This document shows, in pieces, positions 7,734-16,317 of a DNA stretch of 40,202 bases. A program made the translations under genes and the position numbers. The notes under the pieces were generated by a model. That model made no database searches and was not told where the DNA came from. It saw only the letters and a list, made by a program, of their open reading frames with translations. Position 1 is the first letter of the stretch. The number at the start of each line of letters is the position of its first letter. Source of the stretch: Halorubrum sp. F4 (lineage in GTDB: Archaea > Halobacteriota > Halobacteria > Halobacteriales > Haloferacaceae); the NCBI RefSeq assembly GCF_027257195.1, contig NZ_JAPDFS010000004.1, positions 203,703 through 243,904 on the forward strand, written 5' to 3'.

Positions 7734-9671
7734 ATGGCGACTAACAAGATCCTGGGTATCGACCTCGGTACCACCAACTCCGCCTTCGCGGTGATGGAGG
7801 GCGACGAGCCCGAGATCATCGCGAACGCGGAGGGCGACCGGACGACGCCGTCCGTCGTCGCCTTCTCCGACGACGGCGAGCGGCTCGTCGGGAAGCCGGC
7901 GAAGAACCAGGCCGTCCAGAACCCCGACCGGACGATCCAGTCGATCAAACGGCACATGGGCGAGGAGGACTACACGGTCGAGATCGGGGACGACGAGTAC
8001 AGCCCCGAGCAGATCTCGGCGATGATCCTCCAGAAGATCAAACGCGACGCCGAGGAGTACCTCGGCGACGACGTCGAGAAGGCCGTGATCACGGTTCCGG
8101 CCTACTTCAACGACAAGCAGCGCCAGGCGACGAAGGACGCGGGCGAGATCGCCGGCTTCGACGTCGAGCGCATCGTCAACGAGCCGACCGCCGCCTCCAT
8201 GGCGTACGGGCTCGACGACGAGTCGGACCAGACCGTCCTCGTGTACGACCTCGGGGGCGGGACGTTCGACGTCAGCGTCCTGGATCTCGGCGGCGGTGTC
8301 TACGAGGTCGTCGCCACGAACGGGGACAACGACCTCGGCGGCGACGACTGGGACGAGGCGCTCATCGACCACATCGCCGAGGAGTTCGAGAACGACCACG
8401 GGATCGACCTGCGGGAGGACCGGCAGGCGCTCCAGCGGCTGAAGGACGCCGCCGAGGAGGCGAAGATCGAGCTGTCGAACAAGAAGGAGACCACGGTCAA
8501 CCTCCCCTTCATCACCGCGACCGACAGCGGTCCGGTCCACCTCGAGCAGTCGGTCACGCGCGCGACCTTCGAGAACCTCACCTCCGACCTCCTCGAGCGC
8601 ACCGTCGAGCCGACGGAGCAGGCCCTCTCCGACGCCGGCTACGACAAGGGCGACATCGACGAGGTAATCCTCGTCGGCGGCTCCACCCGGATGCCGCAGG
8701 TCCAGTCGAAGGTCGAGGAGCTCGTCGGTCAGGAGCCGAAGAAGAACGTCAACCCCGACGAGGCGGTCGCGCTCGGTGCGGCCGTCCAGGGCGGCGTGCT
8801 CTCCGGCGACGTCGACGACATCGTGTTGCTGGACGTGACCCCGCTCTCGCTCGGCATCGAGGTGAAGGGCGGCCTCTTCGAGCGACTCATCGAGAAGAAC
8901 ACCACGATCCCGACCGAGGAGTCGAAGGTGTTCACCACGGCCGCGGACAACCAGACCTCCGTCAACGTCCGCGTCTTCCAGGGCGAACGCGAGATCGCCG
9001 ACGAGAACGAGCTTCTCGGCGCGTTCCAGCTGTCGGGCATCCCGCCGGCGCCCGCGGGCACCCCGCAGATCGAGGTCTCCTTCAACATCGACGAGAACGG
9101 CATCGTCAACGTGGAGGCCGAGGACCAGGGCTCGGGCAACGCCGAGTCGATCACCATCGAGGGCGGCGTCGGCCTCTCCGACGAGGAGATCGAGGAGATG
9201 CAGGAGGAGGCCGAGAAACACGCCGAGGAGGACGAGGCTCGCCGCGAGCGCATCGAGGCCCGCAACGAGGCCGAGACGTCGATCCAGCGCGCGGAGACGC
9301 TCCTCGAGGAGAACGAGGAGGACGTCGACGACGACCTCGTCGCCGACATCGAGGCGGCGATCGAGGACGTCGAAGAGACGCTGGAGGACGAGGACGCCGA
9401 GACCGAGGAGATCGAGGAGGTCACCGAGGCGCTCTCCGAGCAGCTCCAGGAGATCGGCAAGCAGATGTACCAGGAACAGCAGGCCGCACAGGCCGGTCCG
9501 GGCGGCGCGGGCGGTGCCGGTCCCGGCGGTATGGGCGGCATGGGCGGTGCGGGCCCCGGCGGCATGGGCGGTGCGGGCCCCGGCGGCGCCGGCGCGAACG
9601 GTACGGGGGACGACGAGGAGTACGTCGACGCCGACTTCGAGGACGTCGACGACGAGGACGACGAGGAGTAA
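7734..9671 (+). CDS. dnaK: Molecular chaperone DnaK (Hsp70)
   Basis: A 645-aa ATP-dependent cytosolic chaperone working with DnaJ and GrpE. The actin-like ATPase domain opens with [17 protein letters not shown] and holds the second phosphate motif [19 protein letters not shown] and the adenosine motif [14 protein letters not shown]. The substrate-binding domain includes [15 protein letters not shown] helical lid of very acidic composition follows. The tail has GPGG/GMGG repeats and ends with about 25 acidic residues. ATG at 7734 is chosen over GTG at 7626 because homology starts there and the TATA box fits. dnaJ follows after 72 bp. No grpE is adjacent in this window, although many haloarchaea keep it beside dnaK. 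Confidence 0.98.
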   Translation: MATNKILGIDLGTTNSAFAVMEGDEPEIIANAEGDRTTPSVVAFSDDGERLVGKPAKNQAVQNPDRTIQSIKRHMGEEDYTVEIGDDEYSPEQISAMILQKIKRDAEEYLGDDVEKAVITVPAYFNDKQRQATKDAGEIAGFDVERIVNEPTAASMAYGLDDESDQTVLVYDLGGGTFDVSVLDLGGGVYEVVATNGDNDLGGDDWDEALIDHIAEEFENDHGIDLREDRQALQRLKDAAEEAKIELSNKKETTVNLPFITATDSGPVHLEQSVTRATFENLTSDLLERTVEPTEQALSDAGYDKGDIDEVILVGGSTRMPQVQSKVEELVGQEPKKNVNPDEAVALGAAVQGGVLSGDVDDIVLLDVTPLSLGIEVKGGLFERLIEKNTTIPTEESKVFTTAADNQTSVNVRVFQGEREIADENELLGAFQLSGIPPAPAGTPQIEVSFNIDENGIVNVEAEDQGSGNAESITIEGGVGLSDEEIEEMQEEAEKHAEEDEARRERIEARNEAETSIQRAETLLEENEEDVDDDLVADIEAAIEDVEETLEDEDAETEEIEEVTEALSEQLQEIGKQMYQEQQAAQAGPGGAGGAGPGGMGGMGGAGPGGMGGAGPGGAGANGTGDDEEYVDADFEDVDDEDDEE

Positions 9672-9743
9672 CTCACCGTTCCGCCCTCGGCCACGCCGCT
9701 TAACACGACCCAGCTACGACCACTCCAACAACCAACGTAACGC

Positions 9744-10907
9744 ATGAGCGAGAACTTCTACGACGTCTTGGGTGTCTCCCGGGACGCCGACGAGGACGAG
9801 ATCAAGAAGGCGTACCGGAAGAAGGCCGCGAAACACCACCCCGACGTCAGCGACGACGACGACGCCGAGGAGCGGTTCAAGAGGATACAGAAGGCCAAGG
9901 AGGTGCTCACGGACGAACAGAAGCGCCAGCAGTACGACCAGCTCGGCCACGAGCGGTTCACCGAGGCCGACAAACGTGGCGCGACGGGCGGCGGAGCCGG
10001 CCCCGGCGGCGCCGGCGGTCCGTTCGGGGGCGCCGGCGGAGCCGGCGGCTTCGAGGACATCTTCAACCAGTTCTTCGGCGGTGGCGGCGGTCCGGGCGGC
10101 CGCGGCGGTCGCCGCGACGACCGTCCGCGCCAGGGCAGCGACCTCCGGACCGGACTCACGGTCGACCTCGAGGAGGCGTTCGAGGGGACCGAAAAGCAGT
10201 TCACGATCACGCGCCCGACGCGGTGTGACACCTGCGGCGGCGACGGACATCCGCCGGACGCCGACGTGAGCACCTGTTCGCAGTGTAACGGGCAGGGGCA
10301 GGTCCGACAGGTCCAGCAGACGCCGCTCGGGCGCGTCCAGCAGACCTCCACCTGCCCGCGGTGTGAGGGAACGGGCGAGGTGTACAGCGAGGACTGCTCC
10401 GACTGCGGCGGCGACGGGATCGTCCGCGAGGAGGCCACGCTCACGGTCGAGATCCCGGCGGGGATCCAGTCGGGACAGAGCCTCCGGATGGAACGCGAGG
10501 GCGCGCCGGGAGAGAACGGCGGGCCGAACGGCGACCTCCTGATCGAAGTCGACGTCGACGCTGGCGACCGGTTCGAGCGCGACGGCGACGACCTCCGCGT
10601 CAACGAGGCGGTCTCGTTCCCGCAGGCGGTCTTCGGCGACACGGTCGACGTCGAGACGGTCGACGGCACCGTCGAGATGGACGTGCCGGCGGGCACCCAG
10701 AGCGGCGAGACGTTCCGGCTGAAGGGGAAGGGAATGCCCCACCTCCGGCGGCGCGGCCGCGGCGACCTCTACGTCCAGGTCGCCGTCGTCGTTCCCGAGT
10801 CGCTCAACGAGGAGCAGCGCGAGGCGCTGGAGGCGTTCGCGGAGGCCGGCGGCGAGGACATCGACGTCGGCGGCGGCTTCTTCGAGAAGCTGAAGAGCTC
10901 GTTCTGA
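9744..10907 (+). CDS. dnaJ: Chaperone DnaJ (Hsp40)
   Basis: A 387-aa type I DnaJ that delivers substrates to DnaK and stimulates its ATPase. The J domain (1-70) contains H32-P33-D34. A Gly/Phe-rich linker (about 75-130) is unusually glycine-dense. Four zinc motifs follow in order: [24 protein letters not shown] and CSDCGGDG. The C-terminal domains include [15 protein letters not shown] and [18 protein letters not shown]. It can be read from the dnaK transcript, but the 72-bp gap also holds a TATA-like GCTTAACA near 9698-9705, so a separate promoter is possible. Confidence 0.98.
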   Translation: MSENFYDVLGVSRDADEDEIKKAYRKKAAKHHPDVSDDDDAEERFKRIQKAKEVLTDEQKRQQYDQLGHERFTEADKRGATGGGAGPGGAGGPFGGAGGAGGFEDIFNQFFGGGGGPGGRGGRRDDRPRQGSDLRTGLTVDLEEAFEGTEKQFTITRPTRCDTCGGDGHPPDADVSTCSQCNGQGQVRQVQQTPLGRVQQTSTCPRCEGTGEVYSEDCSDCGGDGIVREEATLTVEIPAGIQSGQSLRMEREGAPGENGGPNGDLLIEVDVDAGDRFERDGDDLRVNEAVSFPQAVFGDTVDVETVDGTVEMDVPAGTQSGETFRLKGKGMPHLRRRGRGDLYVQVAVVVPESLNEEQREALEAFAEAGGEDIDVGGGFFEKLKSSF

Positions 10908-10998
10908 AGCCGGCGGACTCGCGGGATCGGACCGCTGACCGCGACGTCGGACGCGATCCGAGGGTAGGTTTTTCGGGATGGCGACCCCATCGTGCGGT

Positions 10999-11319
10999 AT
11001 GGGCTACGACGAAGCCTCCTACACCGACGTCGAACCGAAGGCGCCCGGCATGTACTTCCTGCGCGAGGCGCTCGACTGTGCCGAACTCGGCGTGACCGTC
11101 GTCGAGGGCGACGCCGACTGGGACGGGATGGAACACGACCACGCCGAGGACGGCCAGGAGGAGGTGTACGTCCTCCTCGAGGGCGAGGCGACGATGGACG
11201 TCGACGGGGCGTCGGTCGCGCTCGCGGCCGGCGACGCGGTCCGCGTCGACCCCGAATCGAGCCGCACGCTCTCGTTCGAGGCGGACGGCTCCCGGATGGT
11301 GGTGGCGGGCGCGCCCTGA
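10999..11319 (+). CDS. Cupin domain protein
   Basis: A 106-aa single-domain cupin starting MGYDEASYTDVEPKAPGMYF. Metal-site motif 1 is degenerate, with M-E-H-D-H-A-E followed by EEVYVLLEGEATMDVDG. Motif 2 is AGDAVRVDPESSRTL. Such small beta-barrel proteins bind metals or small ligands; the substrate is unknown. The ATG at 10999 is chosen because GTTTTT at 10968-10973 lies 27 bp upstream. An in-frame ATG at 10978 would lie inside the promoter. The next gene starts one base after the stop, so the two are probably translationally coupled. Confidence 0.85.
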   Translation: MGYDEASYTDVEPKAPGMYFLREALDCAELGVTVVEGDADWDGMEHDHAEDGQEEVYVLLEGEATMDVDGASVALAAGDAVRVDPESSRTLSFEADGSRMVVAGAP

Positions 11320-11320
11320 C

Positions 11321-12178
11321 GTGGTGACGCTCGACGTCGTCGGCGACCTGCTCGCGCGCGACCGGCGGAGCCGCGAGCCCGCGCTCGTCACCGCAGACGG
11401 CCGTGAGCGAACCGCTCACGATCTGATCACCAACGCGTACAAGGCGGCGAACGTGCTTCGCTATCTCGGCGCGCGCGAGGGGTCGACGGTCGCCGTCGAC
11501 TCGACGTCGGGGCTTCACACCACGCTGGCGTTCCTCGGCGCGGCTGGCCTCGGCGCGGCGGTTCGGTTCGATCCGGCTGCGGGTATCGACGCCGGCGACC
11601 GGGTCGTGGTGGCCCCCGTCGCGGCCGAGCCGTCGATCGACCCGCCGCCCGGAACGAACCTCGCCGTCTTCGACGGGCCGCCCGAGCGTCCCGAGACGAC
11701 GCACTGGGAGCAGGAGCTCTGGAGCGAGAACCCCGCGATGCCGCCGTCGACGGTCTCGCCGGACGACCCCGTCGTCCGCGGCGATCACGAGGACGTCTCG
11801 CACGGTCGTCTCGTCGACGCAGCGGAGGCCGTGGCCGCGGACCACGGGGTCGACGCCGGCACGCGGGTCGTCGTCCGGACGACGTTCGCGGACCCGCGGG
11901 CGCTCGCGGCGGGCGTGATCGCGCCCCTCGCCCGTGGGGGCGTGGTCGTCCTCGGAGACCGGTCGAAGAAGGGGGGCACGGGGGCGGAGCCGGGACCGGA
12001 CCCGGAGACGGGATCGGACCCGGAGCCGGGATCGAAACCTCGCGGGGATCTGGCCGTCGTCGACGACGCGGACGCGGAGCCGCCCGAACCCGTCCAGATC
12101 GACGTTTCATCGCTGCCGGCGCTCGACGACTGGATCGAAAGGGATCTCGGTCGGGGCTCGACCGGCTACGATCGGTAG
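11321..12178 (+). CDS. Degenerate adenylate-forming (acyl-CoA synthetase-like) protein
   Basis: A 285-aa protein that resembles the N-terminal half of AMP-forming acyl-CoA synthetases. It has TADGRERTAHDLITNAYKAANVLRYLGAREG split over two helices, a Rossmann-like AFLGAAGLGAAVRFD, and later a stretch like the synthetase segment ending GGVVVLGD. The Ser/Thr/Gly-rich P-loop that binds ATP is missing; the corresponding place reads DDPVVRGDHEDVSHG. The C-terminal lid domain is absent too, so it is unlikely to be an active ligase. It starts at GTG (11321, or 11324) right after the cupin stop. An 18-bp repeat at about 11985-12036 encodes the Pro/Gly/Asp-rich linker (EPGPDP, ETGSDP, EPGSKP). The function is unknown. 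Confidence 0.65.
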   Translation: MVTLDVVGDLLARDRRSREPALVTADGRERTAHDLITNAYKAANVLRYLGAREGSTVAVDSTSGLHTTLAFLGAAGLGAAVRFDPAAGIDAGDRVVVAPVAAEPSIDPPPGTNLAVFDGPPERPETTHWEQELWSENPAMPPSTVSPDDPVVRGDHEDVSHGRLVDAAEAVAADHGVDAGTRVVVRTTFADPRALAAGVIAPLARGGVVVLGDRSKKGGTGAEPGPDPETGSDPEPGSKPRGDLAVVDDADAEPPEPVQIDVSSLPALDDWIERDLGRGSTGYDR

Positions 12179-13473
12179 GAACCGCCGTCCCGGTCGGTCC
12201 CGCGCGGCCGGCCGCCGCGGTCGACGGGAGAGAGCTCCTCGGACGGGAGCGGGAGGGACCCGTGCCGAAGGGTTCCGAGCAGTTCGGTCCGATCTCCGTC
12301 GAGGCCGAGTCGAAGGGTCGGGGCGAGCGTCCCGCCGAACCGGCGGCGCTGCTCGCTCTCGGGGAGGTCCGCGATCCCGTCGAGGCTCGCGCCGACGTAC
12401 TCGTAGTAGTTGAAGAAACTGACCACGAGTACCTCGTCGCCGTGGTCGTAGGCGGTCCAGGAGTACAACTGGAACGGCGCGTTCGCGGGGTTGGTCGCCA
12501 CCATGCCGTGCCCGTTCAGCGGCCGGTACTCGCCGCGGAGGTCCTCGGCGACGAAGCCGTACAGCGCGTCGTACCCGACGATCCCCGGCGCGAACGTGTG
12601 CTGGTGACTGGAGACGAACAGGTAGTAGGTGCCGTCGCGGACGACGAGATGGGGACGTTCCAGCTCCTGATTGACGCAGACGGCGTCGAGAAGCGGCGGC
12701 TCCAGTTCCCACTCGGTCGGATCGCCGGTCGGCGAGCGCGCGATCCCGACGCTCCCGTTGAACGACGCGGCCTCGGCGTCGCCCCCACAGGGGTCGGATC
12801 CCTCCGGTATCGGGGTGTTCGCCTCGAAGAGGAGGTACGTCTCGCCGCTCTCGGGGTCCTCGAAGAACCACGGGTCGCGGAACGTGTAGGTCATGCCTCG
12901 CGACTGGTCCTCGCGTTCGTAGTACTCGCCGTCCGGCTCCAACAGGACCTCGTGGTCCCACTCGCCGTCGATCCGGAGCCCGTCGTCGTCGACGACGACG
13001 GTTCCGCCGGTCGCGCCCGCGATCCGCTGGGTGTACGCGAGTTCGTCCTCGTCGCTTTCGCCCGCGGCGGTGTAGAAGGCGTAGACCTCGCCGTCGTCGT
13101 ACATCGTGGAGCCGGCCCACTGTCGGGACCCGAGCGCGTCGCCGGAGAAGAGCGGGCCGCCGTGGCTCCACGACTCGCCGTCCGGCGAGGTGAAGTAGTG
13201 GATCGACGCCACGTCGTGACGCTTGCCCGGAAGCAGGTCGTCGGTCGCCGTGAGCGCACAGACGACGCGGTAGCCGCCGATCTCCGCGAGGCTCCCGTCG
13301 CGGTTCCGCATCGGCCACGTGTCCCAGACGTGGAACCCGTCGAATCGGTCCGTCTCCGGCGGATAGATGATCGGCGCGACGGCGTCGTCTGAGCGCTCGA
13401 TCCGACCGGCGGCCTCCCGTGTCCAGGCGGCGCGGCCGTCACGGTCGTCGCGGTCGTCGCGGTCGTTCGCCAT
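12166..13473 (-). CDS. Glycoside hydrolase family 68 fructosyltransferase (levansucrase/inulosucrase type), no signal peptide
   Basis: A 435-aa five-bladed beta-propeller enzyme of family GH68, which splits sucrose and transfers fructose to sugars or growing fructan. The catalytic triad is visible: nucleophile D51 in FHVWDTWP, transition-state stabiliser D200 in FRDPWFFED, and acid/base E272 in NQELERPH. The sucrose-box QWAGSTMY is present too. Levan- or inulin-type specificity cannot be read from sequence. Bacterial enzymes are secreted, but this N-terminus (MANDRDDRDDRDGRAAW) is charged and shows neither a Sec nor a Tat signal. TTTTTTAT centred near 13498 lies about 26 bp before the ATG at 13473 and supports that start. 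It converges with the 11321-12178 gene, overlapping it by 13 bp. Confidence 0.9.
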   Translation of the reverse strand: MANDRDDRDDRDGRAAWTREAAGRIERSDDAVAPIIYPPETDRFDGFHVWDTWPMRNRDGSLAEIGGYRVVCALTATDDLLPGKRHDVASIHYFTSPDGESWSHGGPLFSGDALGSRQWAGSTMYDDGEVYAFYTAAGESDEDELAYTQRIAGATGGTVVVDDDGLRIDGEWDHEVLLEPDGEYYEREDQSRGMTYTFRDPWFFEDPESGETYLLFEANTPIPEGSDPCGGDAEAASFNGSVGIARSPTGDPTEWELEPPLLDAVCVNQELERPHLVVRDGTYYLFVSSHQHTFAPGIVGYDALYGFVAEDLRGEYRPLNGHGMVATNPANAPFQLYSWTAYDHGDEVLVVSFFNYYEYVGASLDGIADLPESEQRRRFGGTLAPTLRLGLDGDRTELLGTLRHGSLPLPSEELSPVDRGGRPRGTDRDGGSYRS

Positions 13474-13489
13474 ACCGGCCGTTCGACGG

Positions 13490-13525
13490 TCGGATAAAAA
13501 ACGGTTACTACACCCGTTAAAAATC
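13490..13525 (-). promoter_or_regulatory. Promoter of the GH68 gene
   Basis: Two AT-rich blocks stand upstream of the ATG at 13473 on the minus strand: TTTTTTAT around 13494-13501 at the TATA position, and TTTTTAACG around 13516-13524. AACGG/CCGTT ends flank the space between them. The promoter faces that of the NYN gene at 13607. Confidence 0.5.
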
Positions 13526-13606
13526 GGCTGGGCGGGACGAGATCGGACTCGACACGCGCTCGCGCCGGATCCCAAGACCCTAATCGATGCCGACGGTCGG
13601 TCACGT

Positions 13607-14104
13607 ATGGTCGACACTCATCCCGCACAGCGCGTCGGCGTCCTCGCCGACTCACAGAACCTCTATCACTCCGCACAGAGTCGATACTCCCGGAACATCG
13701 ACTACTCGGCGCTCCTCGAGGAGGCGGTCCGCGACCGGTCGCTGGTCCGGGCCATCGCCTACGTGATCCGTGCGGACTCGCCGGAGGAGGAGAGCTTCTT
13801 CGAGGCGTTACGCGACATCGGTTTCGAGGCCAAGATCAAGGACATCAAGACGTTCGCCGACGGCTCGAAGAAGGCCGACTGGGACGTGGGGATGAGCCTC
13901 GACGCGGTGACGCTCGCGAACCACGTCGACACCGTGGTGTTGTGTACCGGCGACGGCGACTTCGCCAGGCTCTGTTCGCACCTCAGACACGAGGGCGTCC
14001 GCGTGGAAGCGATCGGCCTCGGCAGCTCCACGGCCGACGAACTCGTCGACGCCGTCGACGACTTCGTCGACATCGACGAACACGAGGACCGCTTCCTGTT
14101 GTAG
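13607..14104 (+). CDS. NYN domain (PIN-like) protein, LabA/DUF88 type
   Basis: A 165-aa cytosolic protein of the NYN family, PIN-like putative RNA endonucleases. Acidic metal-site residues are visible: D15 in VGVLADSQNLYHS, Asp residues in KADWDVGMSLDAV and the TGDGDF motif. The full domain fits the length. The ATG at 13607 follows a weak TATA-like CCTAATC near 13577-13584, about 27 bp upstream. The open frame extends upstream to 13367, but that part is antisense to the GH68 gene. RNA targets are unknown; homologues are linked to RNA turnover. Confidence 0.88.
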   Translation: MVDTHPAQRVGVLADSQNLYHSAQSRYSRNIDYSALLEEAVRDRSLVRAIAYVIRADSPEEESFFEALRDIGFEAKIKDIKTFADGSKKADWDVGMSLDAVTLANHVDTVVLCTGDGDFARLCSHLRHEGVRVEAIGLGSSTADELVDAVDDFVDIDEHEDRFLL

Positions 14105-14202
14105 CGTCGTCGAACCGTCGGGGACCGGATCCGGGCAACCCGTTCGGGGCGTACCCGATCCAGCACTCGGTGATGGTCTCCGGATCTCGGAATCGGGCAC
14201 AC

Positions 14203-14210
14203 GTTTTATT
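14203..14210 (+). promoter_or_regulatory. TATA box of the universal stress protein gene
   Basis: GTTTTATT is centred about 27 bp before the ATG at 14235, predicting a leaderless transcript. Confidence 0.65.
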
Positions 14211-14234
14211 CGGTTATCGGACGAACCCTCGCGT

Positions 14235-14684
14235 ATGTACGACCGAATACTGTTCCCGACGGACGGCACGAAGGGCGTCGACCGCGCGACCGACCACGCC
14301 ATCGACGCGGCCGACCGGTACGGCGCGACCCTCCACGTGCTCTACGTCGTCGACAGCGACATCGTCAACGCCTACTCCGGCGACGAGTTCGTGGACGGCT
14401 CGGAGGGCGCGGAGGAGACCCTCGAGGAGAACGGCCGCGAGGCGCTGGAGGCGGTCGCCGACCGTGCGGAGAGCGCGGGCGTCGAGGTCGTGACTGACCT
14501 CGTGTACGGGAAGCCGGACGAGACGATCCTCCGGTACATCGACGAGGAGGACATCGACCTCACCGTGATGGGATCGAAGACGCGGCCGGGCGAGTATCGT
14601 CGGATGCTCGGTTCCGTCACGGAGCGCGTCTCCCGACAGTCGCCCGCGCCGGTGAGCATCGTGAAGACGACCGTTCAGGGCTGA
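14235..14684 (+). CDS. Universal stress protein (UspA family)
   Basis: A 149-aa single-domain Usp. It starts MYDRILFPTDGTKGVDRATD, with a nucleotide-binding Asp in FPTDG. The ATP-binding signature appears as MGSKTRPGEYRRMLGSVTE followed by SPAPVSIVK, an ATP-binding G-2x-G-9x-G-S type variant. Usp proteins are cytosolic dimers linked to stress survival, and haloarchaea carry many. The gene stands alone with its own promoter. A T-tract at 14741-14745 about 55 bp past the stop may end the transcript. A second Usp gene lies at 15880, so the two may share ancestry, though they are not near-identical. Confidence 0.93.
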   Translation: MYDRILFPTDGTKGVDRATDHAIDAADRYGATLHVLYVVDSDIVNAYSGDEFVDGSEGAEETLEENGREALEAVADRAESAGVEVVTDLVYGKPDETILRYIDEEDIDLTVMGSKTRPGEYRRMLGSVTERVSRQSPAPVSIVKTTVQG

Positions 14685-14735
14685 GCGGGACCGGGCTGGT
14701 CGGTCGGCGGAGCGGTCGGTGGAGCGATCGGACCG

Positions 14736-14746
14736 ATTCGTTTTTC
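14736..14746 (+). terminator. T-tract terminator candidate
   Basis: GTTTTTCG lies about 55 bp after the Usp stop codon. Haloarchaeal terminators are usually short T-tracts, but no hairpin precedes this one. Confidence 0.35.
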
Positions 14747-14884
14747 GACCGCAAAGGCTTCGTTGAGACCCTATTTCCGGACACGATTTAACGTGAAACA
14801 ACCGGTCACTGAAGAGTGCCAGTAGTACGGATCGTGTGATCGTGAGTACATCGTTGCCGGCGCGGTAACCGTGACTGCGGTGAC

Positions 14885-15144
14885 CACTTCCAAAGCCCCA
14901 GTCGCGAGGACTCGCGCACCTCGTTGCGGTCCTCGTCGCTCACTGCGTTCGCTCCTGCGGTCCTTACGTCGGTGTGCTTCGTCCTTCCGGGAGACTCCGT
15001 CTCCCGACTTCCCGCTCACTTCGTTCGCGGGAATCGCGACTGCCCCTTTGTGTCCCACCCCGCACCGCACAGCCCCGCACCTCACGCCTCCCCAGCCTCG
15101 CGGGCTCCTCGTGCCCTCTCGGGCACTCGGAGGCGCGCCACCGC
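14885..15144 (+). repeat. Dispersed structured element (copy B, complete)
   Basis: The copy opens with CACTTCCAAAGCCCCAG and closes with CGCCACCGC. Order: CAAAG (14891-14895) pairs with CTTTG (15046-15050). Inside is a 4x4 C-rich internal loop. Arms GTCGCGA (14901-14907) and TCGCGAC (15034-15040) enclose a variable pyrimidine-rich stretch. Next comes a 60-bp conserved block (15041-15100), then hairpin 2, GTGCCC (15111-15116) with GGGCAC (15121-15126). It fills most of the 548-bp gap between the convergent Usp and cyclophilin genes. No TATA box is visible 27 bp upstream of this copy. I see no long terminal inverted repeats, target duplication or transposase. Confidence 0.75.
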
Positions 15145-15145
15145 T

Positions 15146-15163
15146 CGGGCGATCGCCCGTTTC
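15146..15163 (+). terminator. GC palindrome followed by T-rich tract
   Basis: CGGGCGATCGCCCG (15146-15159) is a perfect palindrome followed by TTTCTT. It resembles a factor-independent terminator at the end of element copy B on the plus strand. The call is tentative because archaeal termination usually needs only the T-tract. Confidence 0.35.
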
Positions 15164-15232
15164 TTCGCCTGTAACGAGCGATCTAGTTAACGGAGAACCG
15201 TCGGGAGAACGCGTACGATTCCCTCGGGAGTC

Positions 15233-15799
15233 CTACTCCTCGACGGTGACCCGGTCGATGGAGACCGTGTCGCGCGGCTCGTCGTTGCGGCCGGTCGGCA
15301 CCGAGCCGATCTCCTCGACGACGTCCATTCCCTCGATCACCTGGCCGAAGACGGCGTGTTTGCCGTCGAGGTGCGGCGTGGCGTCGAGCGTGATGAAGAA
15401 CTGTGAGCCGTTGGTGTTCGGCCCGGAGTTGGCCATCGAGAGGATTCCGGGCCCGTCGTGGGTCAACTCGTCGTGGAACTCGTCGTCGAACTGGTAGCCC
15501 GGGCCGCCGCGACCGGACTCGAGCGGGTCGCCGCCCTGGATCATGAAGTCGTCGATGACGCGGTGGAAGACGTTCCCCTCGTACAGCGAGTCGCCGCGGA
15601 CCTCGCCGCTTTCGGGGTCCTCCCACGTGTTGGTGTCGCGGGCGGGATCGGCGTCGGCGGCGGGGTCGTGACGGGCCAGCCCGAGGAAGTTCTCGACCGT
15701 CCTCGGCGCGCGGTCGGCGAACAGCTCGATGACGACGTCGCCGTGGTTGGTGTGGAGCGTTACCTGCGGATTGTCCGGGTCGTGGACGTCTCGTGCCAT
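15233..15799 (-). CDS. Peptidyl-prolyl cis-trans isomerase (cyclophilin)
   Basis: A 188-aa cytosolic single-domain cyclophilin that speeds proline isomerisation during folding. Diagnostic segments: VTLHTNHGDVVIELF at the start, the active-site FHRVIDDFMIQGGDP, and GPNTNGSQFFITLDATPHLDG split by the binding groove. The insert between the second strand and the active site (DADPARDTNTWEDPESGE) is acidic, as in other haloarchaeal homologues. The ATG at 15799 is chosen over an upstream in-frame ATG because GCGTTTT around 15824-15830 lies at the TATA distance. It diverges from the second Usp gene through a shared palindromic promoter. Confidence 0.95.
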   Translation of the reverse strand: MARDVHDPDNPQVTLHTNHGDVVIELFADRAPRTVENFLGLARHDPAADADPARDTNTWEDPESGEVRGDSLYEGNVFHRVIDDFMIQGGDPLESGRGGPGYQFDDEFHDELTHDGPGILSMANSGPNTNGSQFFITLDATPHLDGKHAVFGQVIEGMDVVEEIGSVPTGRNDEPRDTVSIDRVTVEE

Positions 15800-15824
15800 G
15801 GTCCGAGACAGGACCGCCCGCCGG

Positions 15825-15854
15825 AAAACGCTACCCATCCGCCGGTAGCGTTTT
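15825..15854. promoter_or_regulatory. Palindromic divergent promoter
   Basis: AAAACGCTACC (15825-15835) and GGTAGCGTTTT (15844-15854) are perfect 11-bp inverted repeats with an 8-bp spacer. Each half supplies the GCGTTTT TATA-like element for one gene: cyclophilin to the left (ATG 15799) and Usp to the right (ATG 15880). Both lie at about 27 bp. Confidence 0.65.
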
Positions 15855-15879
15855 GCGCCCGGCGGGTCCATCTCCGGTC

Positions 15880-16317
15880 ATGTACGACGACATACTCCTG
15901 CCGGTCGCGCCGGGGAGCGCCGCGAACGCCGCGGTCCCGCACGCCCGCAGCCTCGCCGAGCGGTACGGGGCGACGGTCCACGTCGTGAGCGCGGTCGACA
16001 CGCTCGAGCACACGCTGGCCGGCCCCCGTGCCGGCGCGTTCGCCGAGCGCGTCGAGGCGGGCGCGGAGCGACGCGTCGAGACGGTCGTCGGGGAGCTGAC
16101 GGACGCCGGGATCGACGCCGTCGGGAGCGTGATCCACGGCGAGCCGCTCGCCGTGATCGAGAACGCGATCGAGGACACGGGAGCCGACGTCGTGGTGATG
16201 CCGACCCACACGCGGACGGGACTCAAACGCGTCCTCCTCGGGAGCGTCACGGAGAAGGTCGTGCGAACGTCGTCGGTGCCGGTCGTCACGGTCCCGATGG
16301 CCGAAAGCGAGGCGTGA
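15880..16317 (+). CDS. Universal stress protein (UspA family)
   Basis: A 145-aa Usp starting MYDDILLPVAPGSAANAAVP. The phosphate-binding signature MPTHTRTGLKRVLLGSVTEK follows the G-2x-G-9x-G-S scheme, with SVPVVTVP as the last strand. The usual Asp after the first strand is replaced (LLPVAPGS), which may weaken nucleotide binding. The ATG is fixed by the divergent palindromic promoter. truA overlaps the end by four bases (GTGA), so translation is probably coupled. Confidence 0.92.
   Translation: MYDDILLPVAPGSAANAAVPHARSLAERYGATVHVVSAVDTLEHTLAGPRAGAFAERVEAGAERRVETVVGELTDAGIDAVGSVIHGEPLAVIENAIEDTGADVVVMPTHTRTGLKRVLLGSVTEKVVRTSSVPVVTVPMAESEA

Noticed and set aside
14771..15085. Short minus-strand ORF across element copy B
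   Set aside because: It mostly translates the repeat element and the copies do not keep the frame, so structure rather than coding explains the conservation.
14885..15144. Element B as an insertion sequence or classical MITE
   Set aside because: No transposase, long terminal inverted repeats or target-site duplication are visible. The conserved parts are internal blocks and hairpins. A MITE-like origin is still not excluded.
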